A stretch of 7,089 bases of DNA from DASXMX01 sp036794395 (GTDB lineage Bacteria; Planctomycetota; Phycisphaerae; Tepidisphaerales; Tepidisphaeraceae): the NCBI GenBank assembly GCA_036794395.1, contig DAIRGS010000362.1, positions 1-7,089 on the forward strand, written 5' to 3'. The notes below the pieces were generated by a model that did no database searches, was not told the DNA's origin, and saw only the letters and a program-made list of their open reading frames with translations. Made by a program: the position numbers and the translations under genes. Below are positions 1-6,078 of the stretch, in pieces. Within the stretch, counting starts at the first letter, position 1. Each line of letters begins with the position of its first letter.

Positions 1-60
1 GTCATTGGTCTAAACATGACTGCGCCTCTTCTCTACTCGACGTTAAATCTCTTCCATCCG

Positions 61-100
61 CTTCCTCTGTGATTTCTTCTGTGTTTGTCATGCCTGTCTG
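61..100. repeat. Degenerate copy of the CTCTGTG/CACAGAG intergenic repeat
   Basis: The stretch has several CTCTGTG-like words and contains CTCTGTGATTTC. It aligns with the right arm of the repeat island near 4626-4649 with one indel and a few mismatches. It looks like a decayed or partial member of the same intergenic family. No coding sequence of convincing quality covers it. The rest of 1-121 shows nothing else I can name. Confidence 0.45.
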
Positions 101-121
101 TGCTCAGTCGAACCCGATGCT

Positions 122-150
122 TTGACACGCCCGGCATTCCCGTTCAAGAT
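122..150 (+). promoter_or_regulatory. Candidate sigma70-like promoter for the sulfatase gene
   Basis: A perfect TTGACA (-35 type) at 122-127 is followed after 17 nt by CAAGAT at 145-150. CAAGAT keeps the A and final T of the -10 hexamer but matches TATAAT at only three of six positions. It lies 31 nt before the start codon at 182. The same TTG could be read as an early in-frame start codon; the promoter reading argues against that. Planctomycete promoters are poorly known, so this is tentative. Confidence 0.3.
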
Positions 151-169
151 CAATCTCATCGATCAATGC

Positions 170-174
170 GGAGG
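170..174 (+). promoter_or_regulatory. Ribosome binding site that fixes the sulfatase start
   Basis: GGAGG at 170-174 sits 7 nt before the ATG at 182. This is the strongest Shine-Dalgarno on the plus strand of the window. It favours ATG 182 over the in-frame TTG at 122, which would add 20 residues in front of the Tat signal. Confidence 0.75.
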
Positions 175-181
175 CCGAAAC

Positions 182-1741
182 ATGGGACGCCAATCTTCCA
201 AATCGATTTCCCGTCGCCGGGTGATTCAGGCGGGGCTGAGCGGCCTTGCGTTAGCGGCTCATGGCCGGATTTCCAGCGCGGCCGGCGGGGCCAGGCCGAA
301 CATCCTGATGCTCATGGACGATCAGCATCGGGCGGATTGTCTTGGCGTTGCCGGTAACAAGGTGATTCGTACGCCGCACATGGATCGAATTGGGCATGAA
401 GGCGCGGTATTTCGGCATGCTTACACGTCTGTGCCGTCTTGCATTGCTGCGCGGGCGGGGTTGCTGACGGGGCTTTCGCCGTGGCATCACGGGTTGCTGG
501 GGTATTCGAAGGCGGCTGAGAAATATCCGAACGAAATGCCGCGACTCCTTGCCGAAGCGGGATATCACACGACCGGAATCGGCAAGATGCACTGGACGCC
601 GCAGCGCAATTTGCATGGTTTTCATCAGACGATTCTGGACGAATCGGGGCGGGTCGAATCGCCTGGATTTATCAGCGACTATCGCAAGTGGTTCCATGAG
701 CAAGCCCCTGATGTCAACCCTGATGCCACGGGCCTTGGCTGGAATGACTACGACGCCAGGCCTTACGCGATTCCCGAGCGCCTTCATCCGACGAAGTGGA
801 CGGGAGATACCGCCGTCGATTTTCTCCAGACCTACAAGCGCGCGGAGCCGTTCTTTTTGAAGGTATCGTTTGCCCGGCCGCACAGTCCGTACGATCCGCC
901 GCAACGCTTCTTCGACATGTACAAAGACGCTGACCTGCCGAAGGCGGCGGTGGGCGCTTGGGCCGAGCCTAACGCGCATCGTGGGCAGAAGCTGCCGCCG
1001 GATACGTGGCGCGGTGATCTCGGCGCCGATCAGGTCCGTCGCTCTCGGCAGGGCTATTACGGAAACATTTCGTTCGTCGATGAGCAGGTTGGCCGCATTT
1101 TGGATGTGTTGGAAAAGCGCGGGCAGTTGGAAAACACGCTCATTGTTTTCTTCAGCGATCATGGCGACATGACCGGCGATCATCACCTCTGGCGCAAAAG
1201 CTACGCCTACGAAGCATCGGCTGGAATTCCCATGCTCATCCGCTGGCCCGCCAATTTTCTTAACGCCCAACGCGGCCAATCACTCGATCAACCCGTCGAG
1301 CTGCGCGACATTCTTCCGACGTTTCTCGATGCGGCGGGCGCAAGCTTCGATCCGAAGCGATTCGACGGGCGATCGCTGCTGGATCCGGTGAAAGGCAAAG
1401 CCGAACGCTGGCGGCCTTTCATCGACATGGAACATAACGTGTGCTACTCCCCGGAAAACCATTGGAACGCGCTGACGGATGGGAAGGTCAAGTATATCTA
1501 CCACGCACAGAATGGCCGTCAGCAACTGTTCGATCTCACCCACGACCCAACCGAACTACACGACTTAGCGAACGACCCGGCCCATGCCGACACTCTCCGC
1601 ACATGGCGCTCACACATGGTGGCGCATCTGCAGGAGCGCGGCGCACCATTTGTCGTCAACGGCGATTTGGCGGCGCGTCCCAAAGGCATGGCAATGAGCC
1701 CGCATTTTCCGGAGAAACTCGCTACAGACGCCGCTGACTAG
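182..1741 (+). CDS. Tat-exported sulfatase (arylsulfatase-like, CxAxR type)
   Basis: This 519-residue member of the sulfatase / alkaline phosphatase superfamily should hydrolyse a sulfate ester outside the cytoplasm. Residues 1-36 form a twin-arginine signal: SRRRVIQAG at 10-18, then a hydrophobic stretch ending in an Ala/Gly-rich region. The mature part begins with NILMLMDDQ, where D46 and D47 are expected calcium ligands. C87-I-A-A-R91 followed by AGLLTG is the sulfatase signature; C87 should be converted to formylglycine. Other conserved active-site positions are K135 and H137 (GKMH), K227, H234 (RPHSPY), D326-H327 (SDHGD) and K339. The C-terminal region has the usual VELRDILPTFLDAAG and LFDLTHDPTEL segments. 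Length is normal for the family. ATG 182 is chosen for its GGAGG and for the family-like Tat start. The maturation enzyme is not in the window. The substrate cannot be read from sequence; nearby sialic acid genes suggest a sulfated sialoglycan, which is inference. Confidence 0.93.
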   Translation: MGRQSSKSISRRRVIQAGLSGLALAAHGRISSAAGGARPNILMLMDDQHRADCLGVAGNKVIRTPHMDRIGHEGAVFRHAYTSVPSCIAARAGLLTGLSPWHHGLLGYSKAAEKYPNEMPRLLAEAGYHTTGIGKMHWTPQRNLHGFHQTILDESGRVESPGFISDYRKWFHEQAPDVNPDATGLGWNDYDARPYAIPERLHPTKWTGDTAVDFLQTYKRAEPFFLKVSFARPHSPYDPPQRFFDMYKDADLPKAAVGAWAEPNAHRGQKLPPDTWRGDLGADQVRRSRQGYYGNISFVDEQVGRILDVLEKRGQLENTLIVFFSDHGDMTGDHHLWRKSYAYEASAGIPMLIRWPANFLNAQRGQSLDQPVELRDILPTFLDAAGASFDPKRFDGRSLLDPVKGKAERWRPFIDMEHNVCYSPENHWNALTDGKVKYIYHAQNGRQQLFDLTHDPTELHDLANDPAHADTLRTWRSHMVAHLQERGAPFVVNGDLAARPKGMAMSPHFPEKLATDAAD

Positions 1742-1766
1742 TCCTCGCAATTATTTTAGTGACGAC

Positions 1767-1790
1767 GGCAGAGTACGAGTCTGTTTTTTT
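1767..1790 (+). terminator. Possible Rho-independent terminator after the sulfatase gene
   Basis: The strand can pair GGCAGA (1767-1772) with TCTGTT (1780-1785) around a 7-nt loop, using two G-U pairs. The run of seven T at 1784-1790 overlaps the outer end of the stem. It lies 26 nt after the sulfatase stop. The stem is short, so confidence is limited. It would separate the sulfatase transcript from the small gene downstream. Confidence 0.35.
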
Positions 1791-1811
1791 GCATTAACAT
1801 ACTTGACGCAC

Positions 1812-2021
1812 ATGCGGCCGAAACACACCTTATTCTGGATAGGCACGATAATCTTCTTTGGGACAGGAGTGTTGATCGGCCTGCTTGTGTCGTTCGCCGC
1901 CATCCGGCATCTCAGCGCACCTGTGCCGTTTGCGATTTTTATGGGGTCCGTAGCTGGAGCATATGGGGCATGGCTAACTTTCTACGTGGTTCTTCGCACT
2001 CGCCGACACCTTCGACGTTAG
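1812..2021 (+). CDS. Small two-helix membrane protein, unknown function
   Basis: This is a 69-residue open frame from ATG 1812; an in-frame TTG at 1803 would add three residues. Two hydrophobic segments, about residues 7-31 and 37-60, are joined by a short loop (RHLSAPVP). Basic residues flank both ends: RPK near the N-terminus and RTRRHLRR at the C-terminus. This fits a hairpin with both ends in the cytoplasm by the positive-inside rule. No family is recognised. No Shine-Dalgarno is visible before either start, and the gene stands alone between the sulfatase and the oppositely oriented sialidase. The clean two-helix pattern and charge layout argue that it is coding, but it could be a chance open frame. 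Confidence 0.5.
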   Translation: MRPKHTLFWIGTIIFFGTGVLIGLLVSFAAIRHLSAPVPFAIFMGSVAGAYGAWLTFYVVLRTRRHLRR

Positions 2022-2038
2022 CCTGACTATCGGAGTGC

Positions 2039-2066
2039 AAAAAGTATAGTGTCGTCCTATTTTTTT
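2039..2066. terminator. Possible bidirectional terminator between convergent genes
   Basis: ATAG (2046-2049) pairs with CTAT (2057-2060) around a 7-nt loop. An A-run at 2039-2043 lies on the left and a T-run at 2060-2066 on the right, so the stem can extend past one mismatch. Each strand reads stem then T-run. The structure overlaps the TAG stop of the sialidase (minus strand) and follows the small plus-strand gene by 17 nt. The core stem is only 4 bp, so this is a moderate call that rests partly on its position. Confidence 0.4.
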
Positions 2067-3232
2067 GGCTCCGAATTTCTTCCATCGGTCAGCCATCCGG
2101 TCGTGAACTTCACAAACTCGATGCGCTCGTATCCCTTTTTGTCCCCGGCCTCGTACAGCAGCCCGACCGATCCATCCGGCAGTGCGACCATGCAGCTATA
2201 TCCGGAAAACTCGGCGAAGATCAACTTCTCCACCGGCCAGGTCTTGCCCTCATCGTAACTCATGCGGGTGGTCAACAACTTCCGTTGTCGGGTGGTTGAG
2301 GCGGGGTTGGTAAACAAGATGCGGCTCTTACCTTCATCGGGCCAGGTCAGGCGCAGGATACTCGCCTGGCAGCGCGGTTCGACCAGCACGGGATCCCGAT
2401 GGGCCGGCTCAAACGTTTCGCCTCCGTCGTGGCTGATCGTGACCCCGCGAATCGTTCGCGGCTTGCCGGTGGCGGGATCGGCAATGTTCCGCATGTTCAG
2501 CATGAGCGCGCCATCGGCTAGCTCTACCACTTGTGATTCGTTGAATCCATGCACAGGTGGTTCGCCGCCGATCTTCCAATGGGCGCCGTGGTCGTCTGAG
2601 TAGATCACGAAGGAATTTGAATTGTCCCCGCCGCCGCCGGTCGCGACATAATCGCACGGGATCACCAGCCGGCCCGCGTGCGATCCGTGCTTGATTTGAA
2701 TGCCGATTCCGGGCCCGGTTGCATACCATGCCCACTGCGGCTTCTTCACATCCGATGTGATGTCCCGCGGCTTGGCCCAGGTCAGCCCATCATCTTCACT
2801 GTGGGAAATCCAAACCGTCCGGGATTCTTTGGACGTGCCGAGGGTAATCTGTTTTTCGAGATCGTCTCCCAGATTGTGGGTCATGAGCAGCCAGATGGTT
2901 CCGGTCGATTCATCCAAGACCGGGCAGGGATTTCCGCAAGTGTTTTTGGCATCCTTCCACACGACCTGCTGGGGGCTGAACGTTTCGCCGCCGTCGGTTG
3001 ATCGGCGAACGAGAAGGTTGATTTCCCCTGCATCGCCGGCGGCCTGTCGGCCTTCGCAGAACGCGAGGAGCGTGTTCTTTTTCGTGCGAATCACCGAGGG
3101 GATTCGGTAGTTGTTGTAAATACCATCTCCGGCCGTAAAGAGGACGGTGCGTTGCAAAGGGTCGTCCGCCCCGCGCGCCGCGGCCACCAACCCGCCCACA
3201 ACAATCAACACCAAAATCCAAATGCGCGCCAT
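2057..3232 (-). CDS. Secreted exo-alpha-sialidase (neuraminidase), GH33-type
   Basis: This 391-residue enzyme should release terminal sialic acid from glycans outside the cytoplasm. Residues 1-21 form a Sec-type signal peptide (hydrophobic WILVLIVVGGLVAAA, then ARGA). The catalytic set of bacterial sialidases can be traced: R43 in YRIP, acid/base D67 in GDAG 24 residues later, E232 in NESQ, R248 in LNMRN 16 residues later, R315 in NPASTTR as third triad arginine, and nucleophile Y345 in SGYS. The R43-D67 and E232-R248 spacings equal those I recall for the Micromonospora enzyme (R68/D92, E260/R276). Five Asp-box (SxDxGxTW-like) repeats occur at 78-85, 145-152, 212-219, 267-274 and 325-332, as expected for a six-bladed propeller. 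No extra lectin domain or cell-wall anchor is seen. The minus-strand GGAG at 3241-3238 lies 5 nt before the ATG. It is divergent from the sialate lyase gene. Confidence 0.92.
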   Translation of the reverse strand: MARIWILVLIVVGGLVAAARGADDPLQRTVLFTAGDGIYNNYRIPSVIRTKKNTLLAFCEGRQAAGDAGEINLLVRRSTDGGETFSPQQVVWKDAKNTCGNPCPVLDESTGTIWLLMTHNLGDDLEKQITLGTSKESRTVWISHSEDDGLTWAKPRDITSDVKKPQWAWYATGPGIGIQIKHGSHAGRLVIPCDYVATGGGGDNSNSFVIYSDDHGAHWKIGGEPPVHGFNESQVVELADGALMLNMRNIADPATGKPRTIRGVTISHDGGETFEPAHRDPVLVEPRCQASILRLTWPDEGKSRILFTNPASTTRQRKLLTTRMSYDEGKTWPVEKLIFAEFSGYSCMVALPDGSVGLLYEAGDKKGYERIEFVKFTTGWLTDGRNSEPKK

Positions 3233-3356
3233 CTCCGCTCCAATATGACACAGGCTTCGGACCCATGCACTTGTTCAAAGTCGCCCGTCACATTCTTGAA
3301 AATTCTCGGCTCTTCGCAATGCTTTGCCCATCCCAGAATTCTTCAACGGTAATCTT
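3233..3356. promoter_or_regulatory. Divergent intergenic region between sialidase and lyase genes
   Basis: These 124 bases must carry the start signals for both the minus-strand sialidase and, unless it is read from elsewhere, the plus-strand lyase. A shared operator is plausible. A TTGAAA at 3295-3300 is -35-like, but I see no good -10 at the right distance. Two similar 9-mers, ATTCTTGAA (3292-3300) and ATTCTTCAA (3338-3346), lie 46 nt apart and may be chance. The only clear site is the sialidase ribosome binding site at 3238-3241 on the minus strand. Confidence 0.45.
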
Positions 3357-4277
3357 ATGACACCTTTCGAACTTGGCGGCCTGATTGCCGCTCCCTACAC
3401 GCCTTTCGATCCCAGCGGCTTGCTGAATCTTTCGGTCATCGAGAAACAAGCCGCGTCACTCATCAATAACGGCGTGAAAGGCGCGTTCATCTGCGGCACC
3501 ACCGGCGAAGGTCTTTCGATGACCACCGCCGAGCGGATGCAGGTTGCGCAGGGCTGGGTGGATGTTTGTCGCGGCGGGCCTCTCAAGGTCATCGTGCATG
3601 TTGGGCACAATTCCCAAAACGATTGCATCGCGCTAGCGACGCATGCGAAGCAGATCGGCGCCCAAGCCCTCGCGGCGCTTCCGCCCTTTTTCTTCAAGCC
3701 TGCCGGGCCCGATCAGCTCATTCAGTTTCTTCAACCGATCGCCGCCGCGGCAAATCCGCTGCCGTTTTACTTTTATCACATCCCCTCGATGACCGGCGTG
3801 CATCTCGTGATGTCCGAGTTGCTTCAGTTCGCCCCGCAGATCCCCAATTTCCGGGGGATCAAATTCACCCACAGCGACCTGATGGACTATCAGGTCTGCC
3901 GTAAATGTGCCGGCGGCAAATACGAAATCGCCTGGGGCTTCGATGAAATGTTGCTTGGCGCACTTGCAGTCGGCGCGACATCCGCCGTCGGCAGCACATA
4001 CAACTATGCCGCCGCTAACTACACGAGAATGATCGCGGCATATGAGAAGGGCGATCTTGAAACCGCCCGCCAGTGCGCCGCCCGCTCGGTCGACATTGTC
4101 TCGATCCTCCTCAAGCATGGCGGGCTTCGTACCGGGAAGACAATCATGGCGTTAGCCGGCATCGACTGCGGCCCGACGCGCTCGCCGGTTCCTCCGCTGA
4201 ATTCCAAAGAAACCGCGTCCGTTCGCCAATCGCTGGAGCAGATCGGGTTCTTCGATTGGGCGATGGTTAAGGGCTAA
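3357..4277 (+). CDS. nanA: N-acetylneuraminate lyase (sialic acid aldolase)
   Basis: This 306-residue class I aldolase of the dihydrodipicolinate synthase / NAL family should cleave N-acetylneuraminate to pyruvate and N-acetylmannosamine in the cytoplasm. G47-T-T-G-E51 is the pyruvate carboxylate-binding motif. Y140 in FYFYHIP and K169 in GIKFTHSDL are the catalytic tyrosine and Schiff-base lysine. G194-F-D196-E197 and S213 in GSTYN match the sialate-binding residues of E. coli NanA (G189, D191, E192, S208). YHIPSMTGV is lyase-like; DapA enzymes carry a YNVPxRT-type motif with an arginine missing here. ATG 3357 gives the usual family N-terminus; an in-frame TTG at 3324 would add 11 unusual residues. 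Neither start has a clear Shine-Dalgarno. Divergent from the sialidase and followed, after a repeat island, by a transporter, it fits a sialic acid catabolic role. Related aldolases acting on other 2-keto acids cannot be fully excluded. Confidence 0.88.
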   Translation: MTPFELGGLIAAPYTPFDPSGLLNLSVIEKQAASLINNGVKGAFICGTTGEGLSMTTAERMQVAQGWVDVCRGGPLKVIVHVGHNSQNDCIALATHAKQIGAQALAALPPFFFKPAGPDQLIQFLQPIAAAANPLPFYFYHIPSMTGVHLVMSELLQFAPQIPNFRGIKFTHSDLMDYQVCRKCAGGKYEIAWGFDEMLLGALAVGATSAVGSTYNYAAANYTRMIAAYEKGDLETARQCAARSVDIVSILLKHGGLRTGKTIMALAGIDCGPTRSPVPPLNSKETASVRQSLEQIGFFDWAMVKG

Positions 4278-4291
4278 TTCGAATTCTCTAA

Positions 4292-4314
4292 CACGAAGGC
4301 ACGAAGACACGAAG
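4292..4314 (+). repeat. Short tandem repeat, CACGAAG about every 8 nt
   Basis: CACGAAG occurs at 4292, 4300 and 4308, an 8-nt step. It starts 15 nt after the lyase stop and leads into the larger repeat island. It looks like a short member of the simple intergenic repeat families that accompany CACAGAG repeats. No matching inverted copy is seen on the far side of the island. Confidence 0.6.
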
Positions 4315-4336
4315 AAATGCGAATGCAGAAGAAGAA

Positions 4337-4420
4337 TTAACCACAGAGGACACCGAGAGCACAGAGAAAAACACAGAGAGGAGTATTTAACCGCAGATAG
4401 CGCAGATGCTTGCAGATAAA
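4337..4420 (+). repeat. Left arm of an 84-nt inverted repeat
   Basis: The first half is built from CACAGAG-like words. The second half has three GCAGAT words at 4393, 4402 and 4412. The 84 nt align without gaps to the reverse complement of 4587-4670, with 71 matches and 13 mismatches by hand count. Mismatches cluster in the middle and the GCAGAT end is best kept. The weak open frames crossing this DNA on both strands are artefacts of the repeats. Confidence 0.85.
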
Positions 4421-4464
4421 GGACAAAGACCTGTATTCATATCGCGTAGCCGAGATCCTCGACC

Positions 4465-4548
4465 TTGTCATCCTGGAGCGAAGCGAAGGATCTGGTTTGG
4501 GTGAACCCTCTCGATTACCAGATCCTTCGCTTCGCTCCAGGATGACAA
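4465..4548. repeat. Perfect 32-bp inverted repeat (large hairpin)
   Basis: Positions 4465-4496 and 4517-4548 are exact reverse complements over 32 nt and enclose a 20-nt spacer. The spacer holds a minor GGG-TGAA-CCC fold at 4499-4508. The arm contains GAGCGAAGCGAAGGATC, which resembles REP-like hairpin elements common between genes in many environmental bacterial genomes. There is no T-run after the stem, so it is not a standard terminator. In RNA it would form a very stable stem between the lyase and transporter genes. Translated, the arm gives 'ILERSEGSG' on both strands, a known type of spurious protein call. Confidence 0.9.
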
Positions 4549-4586
4549 TCAGCGGTTCGTCCGATGCGGGACTTCTGAAGAGTACG

Positions 4587-4670
4587 TTTATCTGCGAGCA
4601 TCTGCGCAATCTGCGGTCAAGAATTCTTCTCCGTGATTTCCTCTGTGGTCTCTGTGCCCTCTGTGGTTAA
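4587..4670 (-). repeat. Right arm of the 84-nt inverted repeat
   Basis: This is the inverted partner of 4337-4420. ATCTGC words lie at 4590, 4600 and 4609, followed by CTCTGTG-like words ending in TGTGGTTAA at 4670. The left arm ends 44 nt before the inner hairpin and the right arm starts 38 nt after it, so the island is nearly symmetric. The transporter start lies 69 nt downstream. No transposase gene or clear target duplication was found. Confidence 0.85.
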
Positions 4671-4739
4671 CAAATTCTTTGCCCGACAATGAGCGTCCAT
4701 TTACGAGACTGACCTGTGCTCGATTACCGCCCCGCAGAA

Positions 4740-5972
4740 ATGTCCTCCCGGCCGACCGGATATGCGTGGCTTGTGGTTGGGCTGCTGTTTGTTGTCGCGC
4801 TTTTGAATTATTTGGATCGTCTGATCCTGACGACAATGCGCGATCCCATTCGCGCGGACATTCCCATGTCCGATGCGCACTTTGGATTGCTGACGAGCGT
4901 GTTTCTGTGGGTGTATGCCGCGGCCAGCCCCTTGGGCGGGTTTCTGGCCGATCGGCTCGGGCGCCGTCAAGTGATCATCGCCAGCATTTTCTTCTGGTCC
5001 GCGGCCACTTTCCTCACCGGCCTGGCCAATTCCTTCCACCAGATGCTGATCGCTCGCGCGCTGATGGGCATCAGCGAGGCGTGCTACATTCCCGCCGGCC
5101 TTGCACTCATCGCCGATTACCATCGCGGGCCTACCCGCTCGCTCGCAACCGGCATTCACATGATCGGCATTTACGCGGGCGCCGCCCTGGGCGGGATCGG
5201 CGCGGTTCTGGCCGAGCATCTAGGCTGGCGATATGGATTTCGTTTGTTCGGTGGGTTCGGCATCGCTTACAGCTTCGTTCTTCTGGCCTGCCTCCGGGAT
5301 GCACCCTCGTTTTTGTCAGGCGCTCAATCCGAATCGTCCGCGCCGCGCCTGGTCGATGTGATTGGGAGTGCACTCTCCACGCCCGCGTTCGCGGCGTTGC
5401 TCGCGGTCAACTTCCTGGTCGGGGTGGTCAACTGGGCGGTGTACGGATGGATGCCGACGTTTCTGAAAGACCGCTTTCACCTCAGCCTCGGAAAGGCCGG
5501 TCTTTCAGCAACCGCGTATATCCAGGTGGCGTCGTTCTTTGGCGTACTGGCCGCCGGCGTGGTGGCCGACCGATGGAGCCGCTCTTCACGCCGCGCCCGC
5601 GCCCTCACTCCGGCAATCGGTTTTTTCCTTGCCGGCCCGTGCCTTTTCGCCGCGGCAAGCTCAAATCTCTTCGCATTTACCATCGCCGGCCTGATTGTCT
5701 TTGGCCTGGGCCGCGGTTCGATCGATGCCAACCAGATGCCGCTGGTTCGCCAGATTCTTCCCGCCCATCTCAGCGCCACGGGATACGGTTTGCTCAATCT
5801 CATCAGCACCGCCGCGGGGGGCGTGATGGTCTACATTGGCGGCGCGTTGCTCGATGCCCACATTGATCTCAGCCGGATCTTTCAGGTTGCGGGCGTCGGT
5901 CTAGTGATCGCGGGTTTAATTCTCGTGACGATTCGACCGGATTTGGCGGAGGAAGTTGATTCCGCAGGTTGA
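4740..5972 (+). CDS. Major facilitator superfamily transporter, candidate sialic acid or sugar-acid permease
   Basis: This 410-residue inner-membrane carrier has about twelve hydrophobic segments. N23-Y-L-D-R27 ends TM1. The MFS motif A, GGFLADRLGRR, is at 66-76 in the loop after TM2. R106-ALMGISEA-114 followed by P118-A-G lies in TM4-TM5. A second motif-A-like stretch (GVLAAGVVADRWSR) is at 268-281, and ANQMP lies in the C-terminal half. This is the pattern of Spinster-like and organic/sugar-acid MFS carriers. ATG 4740 gives a short N-terminal tail typical of the group; GTG 4716 in frame would add eight residues. Neither has a clear Shine-Dalgarno. It follows the sialate lyase by 462 nt across the repeat island. 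Uptake of sialic acid is inferred from context only; motif content does not define a substrate. Read-through from the lyase or a separate promoter are both possible. Confidence 0.87.
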   Translation: MSSRPTGYAWLVVGLLFVVALLNYLDRLILTTMRDPIRADIPMSDAHFGLLTSVFLWVYAAASPLGGFLADRLGRRQVIIASIFFWSAATFLTGLANSFHQMLIARALMGISEACYIPAGLALIADYHRGPTRSLATGIHMIGIYAGAALGGIGAVLAEHLGWRYGFRLFGGFGIAYSFVLLACLRDAPSFLSGAQSESSAPRLVDVIGSALSTPAFAALLAVNFLVGVVNWAVYGWMPTFLKDRFHLSLGKAGLSATAYIQVASFFGVLAAGVVADRWSRSSRRARALTPAIGFFLAGPCLFAAASSNLFAFTIAGLIVFGLGRGSIDANQMPLVRQILPAHLSATGYGLLNLISTAAGGVMVYIGGALLDAHIDLSRIFQVAGVGLVIAGLILVTIRPDLAEEVDSAG

Positions 5973-6078
5973 CTGCTCCAGGTGTTTTCCGCCCCGGTGT
6001 GTCCTGGCTTGGCGAAGCGAGAGAATGCGTCTCCAAATTCCCCTCTATTCTTAATCGGCAGTCCTACACTGTGTTCAT

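Noticed and set aside
122..181. TTG at 122 as the sulfatase start
   Set aside because: It would put 20 extra residues before the Tat signal and lacks a Shine-Dalgarno, whereas ATG 182 has GGAGG 7 nt upstream.
251..1279. 342-residue open frame on the minus strand inside the sulfatase gene
   Set aside because: It is antisense to a gene with a full set of sulfatase motifs, is rich in Arg and Pro as expected for a GC-rich shadow frame, and shows no recognisable domain.
3357..4277. Dihydrodipicolinate synthase (dapA) for lysine synthesis
   Set aside because: YHIPSMTGV, GFDE and GSTYN fit sialate lyase, the DapA-type arginine after the YNVP-like motif is absent, and the sialidase is its neighbour.
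4292..4420. Possible CRISPR array
   Set aside because: Repeat words are 6-8 nt at 8-10 nt steps, with no 25-40 nt repeats, no unique spacers and no cas genes.
4337..4670. Overlapping 86-90 residue open frames on both strands with 'ILERSEGSG'
   Set aside because: They are translations of the inverted repeat arms and hairpin core; the same peptide appears on both strands because the DNA is palindromic.
4588..4836. Minus-strand 82-residue open frame with 'HRGHRDHRG'
   Set aside because: The His/Arg/Gly pattern comes from the CTCTGTG repeats; the rest is antisense to the transporter start.
4679..5866. 395-residue open frame on the plus strand overlapping the transporter
   Set aside because: It is out of frame with the MFS gene, is strongly Arg-rich and lacks hydrophobic segments, while the MFS frame shows all family motifs.
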